This document shows positions 1 through 8,164 of a DNA stretch of 64,000 nt, one piece after another. Every line of letters begins with the position of its first letter. Position 1 is the first letter of the stretch. Source of the stretch: Chlorobiota bacterium (GTDB taxonomy: Bacteria > Bacteroidota > Ignavibacteria > Kapaibacteriales > NICIL-2); the NCBI GenBank assembly GCA_026415505.1, contig JAOAGY010000021.1:1-64000 (forward strand), given 5' to 3'. Made by a program: the position numbers and the translations under genes. Below the pieces are notes generated by a model, which saw only the letters and a program-made list of their open reading frames with translations, was not told the DNA's origin and did not search any database.

Positions 1-709
1 TGCCGAGCAGCCGAGCGCTCATCTGCTCGTAGCAGTTCGAAAGGTGCTGCCGCAGTGCACGGTCGGCGCAGAGCTGTTCCCACCAGGGCGGATGATCGCC
101 GCCGAGCCATTCGAGCGGCACAGTGATGCGATGGCGTTGCCAATCGGTGGCGATGTCTTGCCAAAAATTGAGCACTTGCAAGCCCGCGCAGAATGCATCG
201 GACAACGCTGCCGTCTGCTGCGACCACTGCCCTGCCATGCGGAGCAGCATTTCGCCGATCGGAGCTGCCGAGTTCCAGCAGTACGCTTCGAGCGCCGCTT
301 CTGTCAGGAACGGCACGAACGCCGCGTCGTAACGGAACGCAGCCAGCAAACGTTTCAGCGGATCGAGGGGCAACGATCGCCGCTCGATCGTCCGCGCAAG
401 TGCTCGCGCGATCGGATGCATCGGCGGTGGGTCGTCGAGCCATCGTTCCAACCGATCGAGCGCAGCGAGTTTGACGTCCGACGGTGCCGACCACTCGTCG
501 GCGATGTCGTCGGCGAGCCTGGCGAACGCATAGATCGCGGCAATGTCGTCGCGCATCGCTCCGAATGCGAGCGAGGCAATCGGGAAATTCTCGTAATGAC
601 CGAACGCCAGCCGTCGGCAAAAACGGTATGCTCGGCGGTCGCTCGAAACGGCAATGGCGCTATCGCCAGCTCCGAGCAAACGCTGTCGGAGTTCGTGCGG
701 TAGCGCCAT
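1..709 (-). CDS. hpnC: Squalene/phytoene synthase family, HpnC-like (partial, runs off window start; absent from ORF track)
   Basis: Manual translation from ATG at 709 on minus strand: MALPHELRQRLLGAGDSAIAV...FGHYENFPIASLAFGAMRDDIAAIYAFARLADDIADEW...NFWQDIATDWQRHRITVPLEWLGGDHPP; HYENFPIAS and YAFARLADDIADE are typical of HpnC; open to the edge. Confidence 0.85.
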   Translation of the reverse strand, partial: MALPHELRQRLLGAGDSAIAVSSDRRAYRFCRRLAFGHYENFPIASLAFGAMRDDIAAIYAFARLADDIADEWSAPSDVKLAALDRLERWLDDPPPMHPIARALARTIERRSLPLDPLKRLLAAFRYDAAFVPFLTEAALEAYCWNSAAPIGEMLLRMAGQWSQQTAALSDAFCAGLQVLNFWQDIATDWQRHRITVPLEWLGGDHPPWWEQLCADRALRQHLSNCYEQMSARLLG

Positions 710-735
710 CGCTTGAATCGGAAAATCGTTGCGGC

Positions 736-2913
736 TCAGCGGCTGAAAATTTCTGCGCGGTAATCTTCGATGTCGGCGTTCTGACGCAGATTGCTCAGCC
801 AGGTGAAGAAAGCGTTCTGCAGTGCTTCCTGGCGCTTGCGGCGAGCGATCGCTTCGATGCCTGCATCGCGCCCCTTCGGGTCGGCTTCGTGTTTTTCGCG
901 CACGAGGATCACGTAGTAGCCAGCCTCGCCGCGCAACGCAGGCGAAATCTTGCCGACCGGCTGCGAGAACGCTTGCACAGCGAGCGCGACATCGACGCCC
1001 GTCGGCAGTTGTCCTTGCTCGGTCACGCGCGCCGCGCTCATCACACGAAGCGTCGTATCGATCGTCCGGATGGCATCGAGCGTGCCGGCTTGCTGGAGCT
1101 GGCGGGCGATCTGCTCGGCGCGACTTTTGAGCGACTCGACGCGCTTGCGTGCCAGCAACCGATCGCGAATTTGATCTTCGACGTCTTCGAGTGGCTTGAT
1201 GCCTTTCTCGCGGATGCCCGAGACCTGCACGATCGTGTAGCCGTAGAAACGCAGCTCGAACGGGCGCGACACCTCGCCGACTTTGTGTGCGAAGGCGAAT
1301 TGCGTAACCTCCATCGAGCTGAGGAACGGCTGCGAACTTTCGAACCACACCGACTCGATGGCGCGCTTGCCGAGCCGCTTTGCGAGCGTGTCGATGTTCT
1401 CGCCGTTTTCGAGTTGTTGGGCGACGCTGTAGGCTTCGCGCAAAAGTGCTTTCTTCGTCTGCGGCGAAACGGTGTAGCCGATCTCGATCTCGCTGTATTC
1501 GATCGCTTCGGTTTTCTTGTCGGTCACCTTGATGATGTGATAACCGAACTGCGATTCGACCGGACCGACGATGCTACCGACCGCTGCCGAAAATGCTGCA
1601 TCTTCGAACGGCTTGACCATCCGACCGCGACCGAAGTAGTCGAGATCGCCACCGCGTGACGCCGAGCCTTTGTCTTCGGAGACTTCCTGGGCAACCTTGG
1701 CGAAATCCTCACCGCCACGAACTCGCGCCAACACTTGTTCAGCGACTTTCCGCGCGCTGTCTTTGTTGTTGCCGAAACCGATCAGGATGTGACTGGCACG
1801 AACGGTCGTGTCGGTGCTCGGTCCGCGATAGTCCAACCGGAAAAAGTACGTCTTGTTGTTGAGCGTCACTGGACCGGCGACTTGCCGAACTTGGAGACCA
1901 CCGATGAATGCTTGCTTGGCAGGATCGAGATCGGTCATCTTGCTCACCTTCTGCGTTCGCCCGCCGAGTGTGGCAAAGTAGTGCGAGAAGATCGAATCGC
2001 GTTTGGCTGGATCGGTCTCGGCGGCAAGTTCTGCGGAAATCTGGTCGATGAGTTTCCGTGTTCGTGCCGAGTCGGTCGCCGACGGCACGATCGGGAAGTT
2101 GATGTACTTGATTTTCCGCATCGGGCGCGTTTTGTAGTACTGCTTGTGCGATTCGTAGTACGCGCGGATTTCGTCGGCGGTCACCGCATTCGGCGGCAAG
2201 CTGACCTTCATCGCATCGAGGAACACGTAATCCATCGCCACGTATGCGTTCTCGGCAATGTAGCGACGCTCCAGATACGCGGGCGAAAAGGTTGCGGCTG
2301 ACCATCCTGCCACGCTCTGCAGCTTCTGCTGCATGCGCTGGAGCAGGAGTGTGTTTTCGATATCGACGAGGTTGCGTTTCCACTTGGCGACTTCGGCTTC
2401 CTTGTCGATGCTGGGGTCGTCTGGCAGTAGGTCGGCATAGCTGTCGGGGTTCGTCACGAGCTGGATGTAGCGATCGCGATGGAAGACGCCCGCCGAGTCA
2501 GTGAACGCTTGCTTGAGATAATCCGGCGGATCGACGAGCAACGCATCGGCAATCTCGCCTGCGGTGACGAAAACGCCGGCGCGCTCGGCTTCCTTGCGCA
2601 TCAAGACTTCGTTGACGTACTGATTCCAGACCTGCTCACGGATGAGGTTTTCATCGACGTCCTGTTCGATGCCTTGCTGTTGCATCTGCTTGCGTTGTTG
2701 CTCGGCTGCTTTGCGGACGCGCTCCTCGAAGTCTTTGTAGAGAAGCTTTTCGCCTTCGACGACACCGACGACCGTCGTCGGACGTACACCGCCACCGAAG
2801 TTGAAAATCTGCGGCAAATCGACGTCTCCGAGCACCATCAAAATCAAAAACGTGACGATCACGCTGCCGATGAGGATCGGCGAGAGCGATCGCATGCGTT
2901 CCATCATGCCCAT
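736..2913 (-). CDS. PpiD/SurA-like membrane-anchored peptidylprolyl isomerase (PpiC domain)
   Basis: MGMMERMRSLSPILIGSVIVTFLILMVLGD N-terminal TM anchor, SurA_N-like region, rotamase segment VRASHILIGF...GGDLDYFGRGRMVKPFEDAAF; internal Met preferred to ORF start 2994. Confidence 0.85.
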   Translation of the reverse strand: MGMMERMRSLSPILIGSVIVTFLILMVLGDVDLPQIFNFGGGVRPTTVVGVVEGEKLLYKDFEERVRKAAEQQRKQMQQQGIEQDVDENLIREQVWNQYVNEVLMRKEAERAGVFVTAGEIADALLVDPPDYLKQAFTDSAGVFHRDRYIQLVTNPDSYADLLPDDPSIDKEAEVAKWKRNLVDIENTLLLQRMQQKLQSVAGWSAATFSPAYLERRYIAENAYVAMDYVFLDAMKVSLPPNAVTADEIRAYYESHKQYYKTRPMRKIKYINFPIVPSATDSARTRKLIDQISAELAAETDPAKRDSIFSHYFATLGGRTQKVSKMTDLDPAKQAFIGGLQVRQVAGPVTLNNKTYFFRLDYRGPSTDTTVRASHILIGFGNNKDSARKVAEQVLARVRGGEDFAKVAQEVSEDKGSASRGGDLDYFGRGRMVKPFEDAAFSAAVGSIVGPVESQFGYHIIKVTDKKTEAIEYSEIEIGYTVSPQTKKALLREAYSVAQQLENGENIDTLAKRLGKRAIESVWFESSQPFLSSMEVTQFAFAHKVGEVSRPFELRFYGYTIVQVSGIREKGIKPLEDVEDQIRDRLLARKRVESLKSRAEQIARQLQQAGTLDAIRTIDTTLRVMSAARVTEQGQLPTGVDVALAVQAFSQPVGKISPALRGEAGYYVILVREKHEADPKGRDAGIEAIARRKRQEALQNAFFTWLSNLRQNADIEDYRAEIFSR

Positions 2914-2949
2914 GGCTGAAAAAGCGTAGTGAGTCGAACAAACAGGTGG

Positions 2950-2957
2950 CAAATTTA
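2950..2957 (-). promoter_or_regulatory. Putative -7 element TAAATTTG upstream of ppiD-like gene
   Basis: Matches Bacteroidota TAnnTTTG; 36 nt upstream of start 2913. Confidence 0.45.
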
Positions 2958-3022
2958 CGCTCCACATCGAAGGTGCGTAGCTCGACCGATGCAAGCGAGC
3001 GGTTCATCGCGCTGCGCTGCAG

Positions 3023-3030
3023 TAGTTTCG
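3023..3030 (+). promoter_or_regulatory. Putative -7 element TAGTTTCG upstream of MBL gene
   Basis: TAnnTTCG variant, 28 nt upstream of ATG 3059; same octamer at 6222 and 36577. Confidence 0.4.
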
Positions 3031-3058
3031 CAGCGTTCACCACCTGATTGCTCGTCGA

Positions 3059-3934
3059 ATGAAACTCGGCAACTACACCGTTCGCATTCTCGATGTCGGG
3101 CGTTTCGGTCTCGACGGTGGGGCGATGTTCGGCGTCGTCCCCAAACCGCTCTGGAGCAAAGCCTACCATCCGGGCGACGACGTCAACCGCATCCCGATGG
3201 CGACACGACTGCTCCTAATCGAGTGGGACGATCGCCGCATGCTCGTGGACACCGGCAACGGGACGAAACTCCCGCCGAAGCTGCGCAGCATTTACGCAAT
3301 CGCCGACGACTACCCACCGCTCGAACGCGCGCTGGCAGAAGCCGGCATCGCACCGGACACGATCACCGACGTCGTCTTGACGCACCTGCACTTCGACCAT
3401 GCGGGCGGTGCGACGCGGCTCGACGGCAACGATGTCGTGCCGACCTTTCCGAATGCTCGCTACTACGTCCAAGCAGATCAACTCGCGTGGGCACGCAATC
3501 CGACCGAAAAGGATCGCGCATCGTTCATGTCGGAAAACTACGAGCCGCTCGCCGATGCGGGACTACTCGACACACTCCAGGGGAGCGTTCATCTGACGCC
3601 GGAACTGAGTTTGCACCCGCTCTTCGGACACACGCAAGCAATGCAGGCGCTGCTGCTCCAAACCGACGACGGCACGCTGTTTTATCCGGCTGACTTGCTC
3701 CCGACCCACGCGCACATACCGATCCCCTACGTCATGGGCTACGACAATTATCCACTGACGACCATTCGCGAAAAGAAACACTGGCTCGAACGTGCCAGCC
3801 GCGAGCAATGGATCGTCGTCTTCGAACACGATGCATTCGTCGCCGCCGGAACGATCACCCACAGCGACAAAGGCTATGCACTCGGTCAACGACTCGACAT
3901 CGAACAATTCGTCCCGGCTCGCACCGAGCAGTGA
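3059..3934 (+). CDS. MBL-fold metallo-hydrolase
   Basis: HLHFDHAGG motif, downstream GHT and PADLLPTHAH, DTGNG strand. Confidence 0.85.
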   Translation: MKLGNYTVRILDVGRFGLDGGAMFGVVPKPLWSKAYHPGDDVNRIPMATRLLLIEWDDRRMLVDTGNGTKLPPKLRSIYAIADDYPPLERALAEAGIAPDTITDVVLTHLHFDHAGGATRLDGNDVVPTFPNARYYVQADQLAWARNPTEKDRASFMSENYEPLADAGLLDTLQGSVHLTPELSLHPLFGHTQAMQALLLQTDDGTLFYPADLLPTHAHIPIPYVMGYDNYPLTTIREKKHWLERASREQWIVVFEHDAFVAAGTITHSDKGYALGQRLDIEQFVPARTEQ

Positions 3935-3953
3935 ACGCTGCATACGCGCGAGC

Positions 3954-4262
3954 TTGAGCGAGCTTCGCCATCGGCAACGCATGCTCGTCGAGTGCGACGG
4001 CAAAAGCGTGCTGCTGATCGTAACGTCGGCGGGCATCGTCGCGCTCGATCCGACCTGTCCTCATCAGCACGTTCGCTCGTTGGACCGCGGCACGACCGAC
4101 GGCGACACGATCGTCTGTCCCAATCACGGCTGGACGTTTTCGCTCCGCACGGGGAAAGCCATCGTCGGCTCTGGCTGCATTCGCCTCTACCCAGTGCACA
4201 CGACCGACGCCGAAGCGATCGTCGAACTTCCCGACGAGCGACCGCGATGGATGCAGTACTGA
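3954..4262 (+). CDS. Rieske [2Fe-2S] ferredoxin-like protein
   Basis: CPHQH...CPNHGW (CxH/CxxH) Rieske cluster motif; start uncertain (TTG 3954 or ATG 3981). Confidence 0.75.
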   Translation: MSELRHRQRMLVECDGKSVLLIVTSAGIVALDPTCPHQHVRSLDRGTTDGDTIVCPNHGWTFSLRTGKAIVGSGCIRLYPVHTTDAEAIVELPDERPRWMQY

Positions 4263-5242
4263 CCGCTCACACCGTCACCGGCGAGCTGAAACGATTTTGC
4301 TCGTCGCTGGGATTCGATGCGGTCGGTATCGCACGCGCTGAGCCGCTCGATGCCGAAGCGGAACACTTCGACGAATGGCGCCGGCGCGGCTACCACGGCA
4401 CGATGCACTACATGGAACGCACACGCGATAAGCGACTCGACCCACGACTGGTTCTGCCGTCGGTCAAGAGCATCGTCGTCGTCGCAATGAGCTACGACAC
4501 TCCGTATCGCCACACCGATCGTCCTGGAACGGGCAAACTCAGTCGCTACAGTTGGGGCGACGACTACCACGACGTACTTCTGCCGAAACTCGAGCGTATC
4601 GTCGAATGGCTTTCCGAGCACGTGCCCGATTGCCAATCGAAAGCATACGTGGACACCGGTCCGGTGATGGAAAAGCAGTGGGCGCGTCGCGCCGGCATCG
4701 GCTGGCAAGGCAAGAACACGAACATTCTCTCGCGGCAATTGGGATCGTTTTTCTTTCTCGGCGTCGTGCTCACCAGCGCCGAGCTGAAGCCGGACAGCCC
4801 CGTTCCCGACTACTGCGGCACGTGCACTGCATGTCTCGATGCGTGCCCGACCGGTGCGCTCGTCGAACCGTATATCCTCGACGGCAGCCGATGCATTTCG
4901 TACTGGACAATCGAAACCAAGCCGGACGCCGAATTCCCCGACGAGATTCGCCAGCGACTCGACGGCTGGCTTTTCGGTTGCGATGTGTGTCAGGATGTGT
5001 GCCCGTGGAATCGCTTTCGCAAAGAAACCAGCGAGCCGGCGTTCTTCCCTCGTTTCGGCGAAACTGAGCTGGCGCTCGATGCAGTGCTTTCGATGTCGCT
5101 CGACGAATTTCGCCAGCGGTTCCGACGCAGTCCCGTCAAGCGGGCGAAGCTGGCTGGTCTGCAGCGGAACGCACGGATGCTCCGAGCTTGCGACGAATAT
5201 CGGCGAGAATCGGACGAGCGTGCGCCCTCCCGTTCTCGATGA
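4247..5242 (+). CDS. queG: Epoxyqueuosine reductase QueG
   Basis: MDAVLTAHTVTGELKRFCSSLGFDAVGIARAEPL; CGTCTACLDACPTGAL and CDVCQDVCPWN ferredoxin motifs; GRYSWG-like LSRYSWGDDYH; ATG 4247 overlaps Rieske 3' end. Confidence 0.93.
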   Translation: MDAVLTAHTVTGELKRFCSSLGFDAVGIARAEPLDAEAEHFDEWRRRGYHGTMHYMERTRDKRLDPRLVLPSVKSIVVVAMSYDTPYRHTDRPGTGKLSRYSWGDDYHDVLLPKLERIVEWLSEHVPDCQSKAYVDTGPVMEKQWARRAGIGWQGKNTNILSRQLGSFFFLGVVLTSAELKPDSPVPDYCGTCTACLDACPTGALVEPYILDGSRCISYWTIETKPDAEFPDEIRQRLDGWLFGCDVCQDVCPWNRFRKETSEPAFFPRFGETELALDAVLSMSLDEFRQRFRRSPVKRAKLAGLQRNARMLRACDEYRRESDERAPSRSR

Positions 5243-6143
5243 AGATGTTCCACGTCTCGCACCCGCACATGACCGACCCCGCGACGTAGAGACCCGGCAC
5301 GTTCGTTTCGAACGTCGCCCCATCGTAGCGCGGAATCAGCGTGTGCGGATCGACCTCCACCCCGCAGCGACGCAGAAACTCGGCATCGGGGCGATAACCT
5401 ATCTGCAGCAACACGAAATCGCATTCGTGGCGCCATCGCTGGCTCGTGTCGAGGCGCTCCAATTCGACTGCACCCGGCATGATACGCCGAACGACCGTCG
5501 AAAAGTGCGCTGCAATCTCGCCGTTGCGGATGCGATTCTCGATGTCCGGTCGCAGCCAGTATTTGACGCTCTCGCCGAGCGTAGGACGGCGATGCACGAG
5601 CGTCACCTGTGCACCGTGACGCCACAGATCGAGCGCTGTTTCGACTGCTGAATTTTTCCCGCCGACGACGAGCACGCGTGTCCCGCTGTACTCGAACGGC
5701 TCGGTGTAGTAGTGCCGCACGTGCGGCAGGTCTTCCCCTTCGACGCCCAAGCGGTTGGTGTGATCGAAGTAGCCGGTTGCGACGATCACAAAGCGCGCAT
5801 GCCAATTGCCCCGGTCGGTTTTGACGGTGAAACGATCGCCGTCTCGAACGACTCGTTCGACGCGCGTGTAAAGTTGGAGCGGAATGCCGAGTCGCTGCGC
5901 AACGAGCCGGTAGTACTGCAATGCTTCGCGGCGCGACGGACGAACGTTCGGCGTCGTAAACGGCACTCCGCCGAGTTCGAGCTGTTCCGGTGTCGAAAAG
6001 AACGTCATGCCGACCGGAAAGCGCCGAATAGAATCGCAAATGCTGCCTTTGTCGAAGACGATCGCGCGGAGATTGTTTTGCAAAGCTTCGATCGCACACG
6101 CCAGTCCGGTCGGACCGGCACCGATGATTGCTACATCGAGCAT
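5136..6143 (-). CDS. ypdA: YpdA-family putative bacillithiol disulfide reductase (FAD/NAD(P))
   Basis: MLDVAIIGAGPTGLACAIEALQNNLRAIVFDKGSICDSIRRFPVGMTFFSTPEQLELGGVPF; GGKNSAVETALDLWRHGAQVTLVHR; C-terminal IFIENGRAH. Confidence 0.88.
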   Translation of the reverse strand: MLDVAIIGAGPTGLACAIEALQNNLRAIVFDKGSICDSIRRFPVGMTFFSTPEQLELGGVPFTTPNVRPSRREALQYYRLVAQRLGIPLQLYTRVERVVRDGDRFTVKTDRGNWHARFVIVATGYFDHTNRLGVEGEDLPHVRHYYTEPFEYSGTRVLVVGGKNSAVETALDLWRHGAQVTLVHRRPTLGESVKYWLRPDIENRIRNGEIAAHFSTVVRRIMPGAVELERLDTSQRWRHECDFVLLQIGYRPDAEFLRRCGVEVDPHTLIPRYDGATFETNVPGLYVAGSVMCGCETWNIFIENGRAHARPILADIRRKLGASVRSAADQPASPA

Positions 6144-6221
6144 CGTCTCGCTGCCCAGGATGGTTGTCGAACGTTCGACAAAAACGACCAGCAGCGACAA
6201 ATAGTGCGACGGCAGTGTGTG

Positions 6222-6229
6222 TAGTTTCG
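6222..6229 (+). promoter_or_regulatory. Putative -7 element TAGTTTCG
   Basis: 25 nt upstream of ATG 6255; same octamer as 3023 and 36577. Confidence 0.4.
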
Positions 6230-6254
6230 CTGCGATTCGACTCGAGCAGTCGCG

Positions 6255-8102
6255 ATGAAGGTGCTCTCTGCACTGGCGTTTCTCCTTGTGGTGACCGATG
6301 CAGCGGCAGCAGATCAGCTCTGGGCGAGCGGCTCGCCGAAGGGCATCGAGCTGCTGTGGAGCCCGCCGCAGGACCAGCCACTACCGAAACACTACACGAT
6401 CCGGCGTGCGCAAAGCGGCAGTGGTCGTTGGACCGAAATCGCGACGACAGCGATCGGCAGTGGAGATTCGATTCTCGCTGCCGTCGTAGCACGTGCGATG
6501 AGCAACGACGCTGCCGCGCGCAAACGAGCGCTCGATACACTTCGCACGCTTCTGTTCGGCACTCCGCGCACAGTCGCAGCCGCACTCGGCACGTACCTTC
6601 TCGACACAACCACGACACCCGGCACCGAATACGACTACCAAGTTTGGACAGGCGCTGTTCTGATAGCCACGATCGCGGGCGTCGTCTCGCATCAGCGGAA
6701 CATCCCCGATCCGCCAGCGCACGTATCCGCACGGCAGCGAGCCGGCTGCATCGAACTGTCGTGGAGCACCGACTCGGTCGTCGAACGCGGCATCGTCGCC
6801 TTTGCGCTCTACCGTGCCGAGGCGAATCGCTCACCGACGCGATTGCTGCAGCGACCGCTGCCGGTGACAATGTTGCCCGCCGATACCGTGCTCGGCTGTT
6901 TCGTGCGCGATTGCTCAGTGCGAGAGGGGGCCGCATACACCTACTACGTCGCCGCACTCGACGTCTTCGGCAGCGAGGGACAGCCCGCAACGATCTCCAC
7001 TGTATGCCGACGGTCCGCACTTTCGCAGCCGGAGATCGCGCGCGTCGAGCAGATCGGGGAAGAACTGCGCATCGTCGCGCGAACTGCCGATACAGTCGCT
7101 CGCGCTCTCGTACCGCTGATTCGCACAAGCGATACCAAGCACTGGCGGGAAACGCCCTTCGTCCAGCAGGACAGCATACTCCGCCTTGCACCGATCGTCA
7201 CACGTGCCGATGCTGTCGCGATCAGCGTTGTCGCGCGCGATGGCGATCTGTGGAGTTGGTCGAGCATCCCAGTGGTCGTACCGATTCCGGATACGACTGC
7301 ACCGGCGCGTCCGGTGTACTGCCGTTTCGATCGCGATGGCGGGAACATCGCTCTTTGCTGGACACCATCGGACGACCCCGACGTCGCCGGCTATGTCGTC
7401 GAATCAGCGAGCGCCACCGACACACTTCGGCGTTTCGTAGCCGCGACGTTCTTTTCGATTCCCGACACAACCAGCACTCACCGCTCTTATCGCATCGTTG
7501 CTGCCGATGCGCACGGCAATCTCAGCAGACCGACGCCGTGGATGAATGCTTCTCTTCCGGCTGGTACTCGACCCGAACTCGTAGCGGTTACGCCGACCGA
7601 TCACGGCACGCTTGTCGTGTGGCGCAATCTACCCGGCACAGCACGTGTGCTGGTCAATCGGTACGACGACACTGCCGCGACACCGCTGACGATCGCTTCG
7701 CTCGATGGCAGTGCGACGTCGTATCTCGATCGCGCTCGTGGCTCGCACCGTGCGTGGTATCAAGTCGTCGCTCTCGATTCGAACGGACGCTACAGCATGC
7801 CTTCCCGACGCGTGCGCAGTCTGCAAGCGGAACGTTGCATCGCACCGCGACTCGATTCGGCGGTCTATCGCGATGGCGCTGTGGTTCTCTACTGGAGCCA
7901 CGGATCGGGAAGTGCGTACCTTGTCGAACGCATCGAAGCCGGTAGCGACGACGTGGTCGTCTTGGCGCGACCGAGCCGAAACGACACGACGTTTACCGAC
8001 GCCTCCATCGCACCCGGTGCGACGTACACCTATCGCATCCGATGCATCGGCGACACTTCGGCAAAAGAAGCTTCTTTGCTCACCATCACCGTGCCCCAGT
8101 AG
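6255..8102 (+). CDS. Secreted multi-fibronectin type III-like domain protein
   Basis: Signal peptide MKVLSALAFLLVVTDAAAADQ; repeated FnIII-like blocks (P..P..V.....DG.I.L.W....D..V..Y.VER/ Y.Y.V.A.D). Confidence 0.75.
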   Translation: MKVLSALAFLLVVTDAAAADQLWASGSPKGIELLWSPPQDQPLPKHYTIRRAQSGSGRWTEIATTAIGSGDSILAAVVARAMSNDAAARKRALDTLRTLLFGTPRTVAAALGTYLLDTTTTPGTEYDYQVWTGAVLIATIAGVVSHQRNIPDPPAHVSARQRAGCIELSWSTDSVVERGIVAFALYRAEANRSPTRLLQRPLPVTMLPADTVLGCFVRDCSVREGAAYTYYVAALDVFGSEGQPATISTVCRRSALSQPEIARVEQIGEELRIVARTADTVARALVPLIRTSDTKHWRETPFVQQDSILRLAPIVTRADAVAISVVARDGDLWSWSSIPVVVPIPDTTAPARPVYCRFDRDGGNIALCWTPSDDPDVAGYVVESASATDTLRRFVAATFFSIPDTTSTHRSYRIVAADAHGNLSRPTPWMNASLPAGTRPELVAVTPTDHGTLVVWRNLPGTARVLVNRYDDTAATPLTIASLDGSATSYLDRARGSHRAWYQVVALDSNGRYSMPSRRVRSLQAERCIAPRLDSAVYRDGAVVLYWSHGSGSAYLVERIEAGSDDVVVLARPSRNDTTFTDASIAPGATYTYRIRCIGDTSAKEASLLTITVPQ

Positions 8103-8164
8103 TTGCAGAGTGCGCGTCCGTTACCGAACTTTGCCGCACATTACCGAATACCGCCCACTGCATC

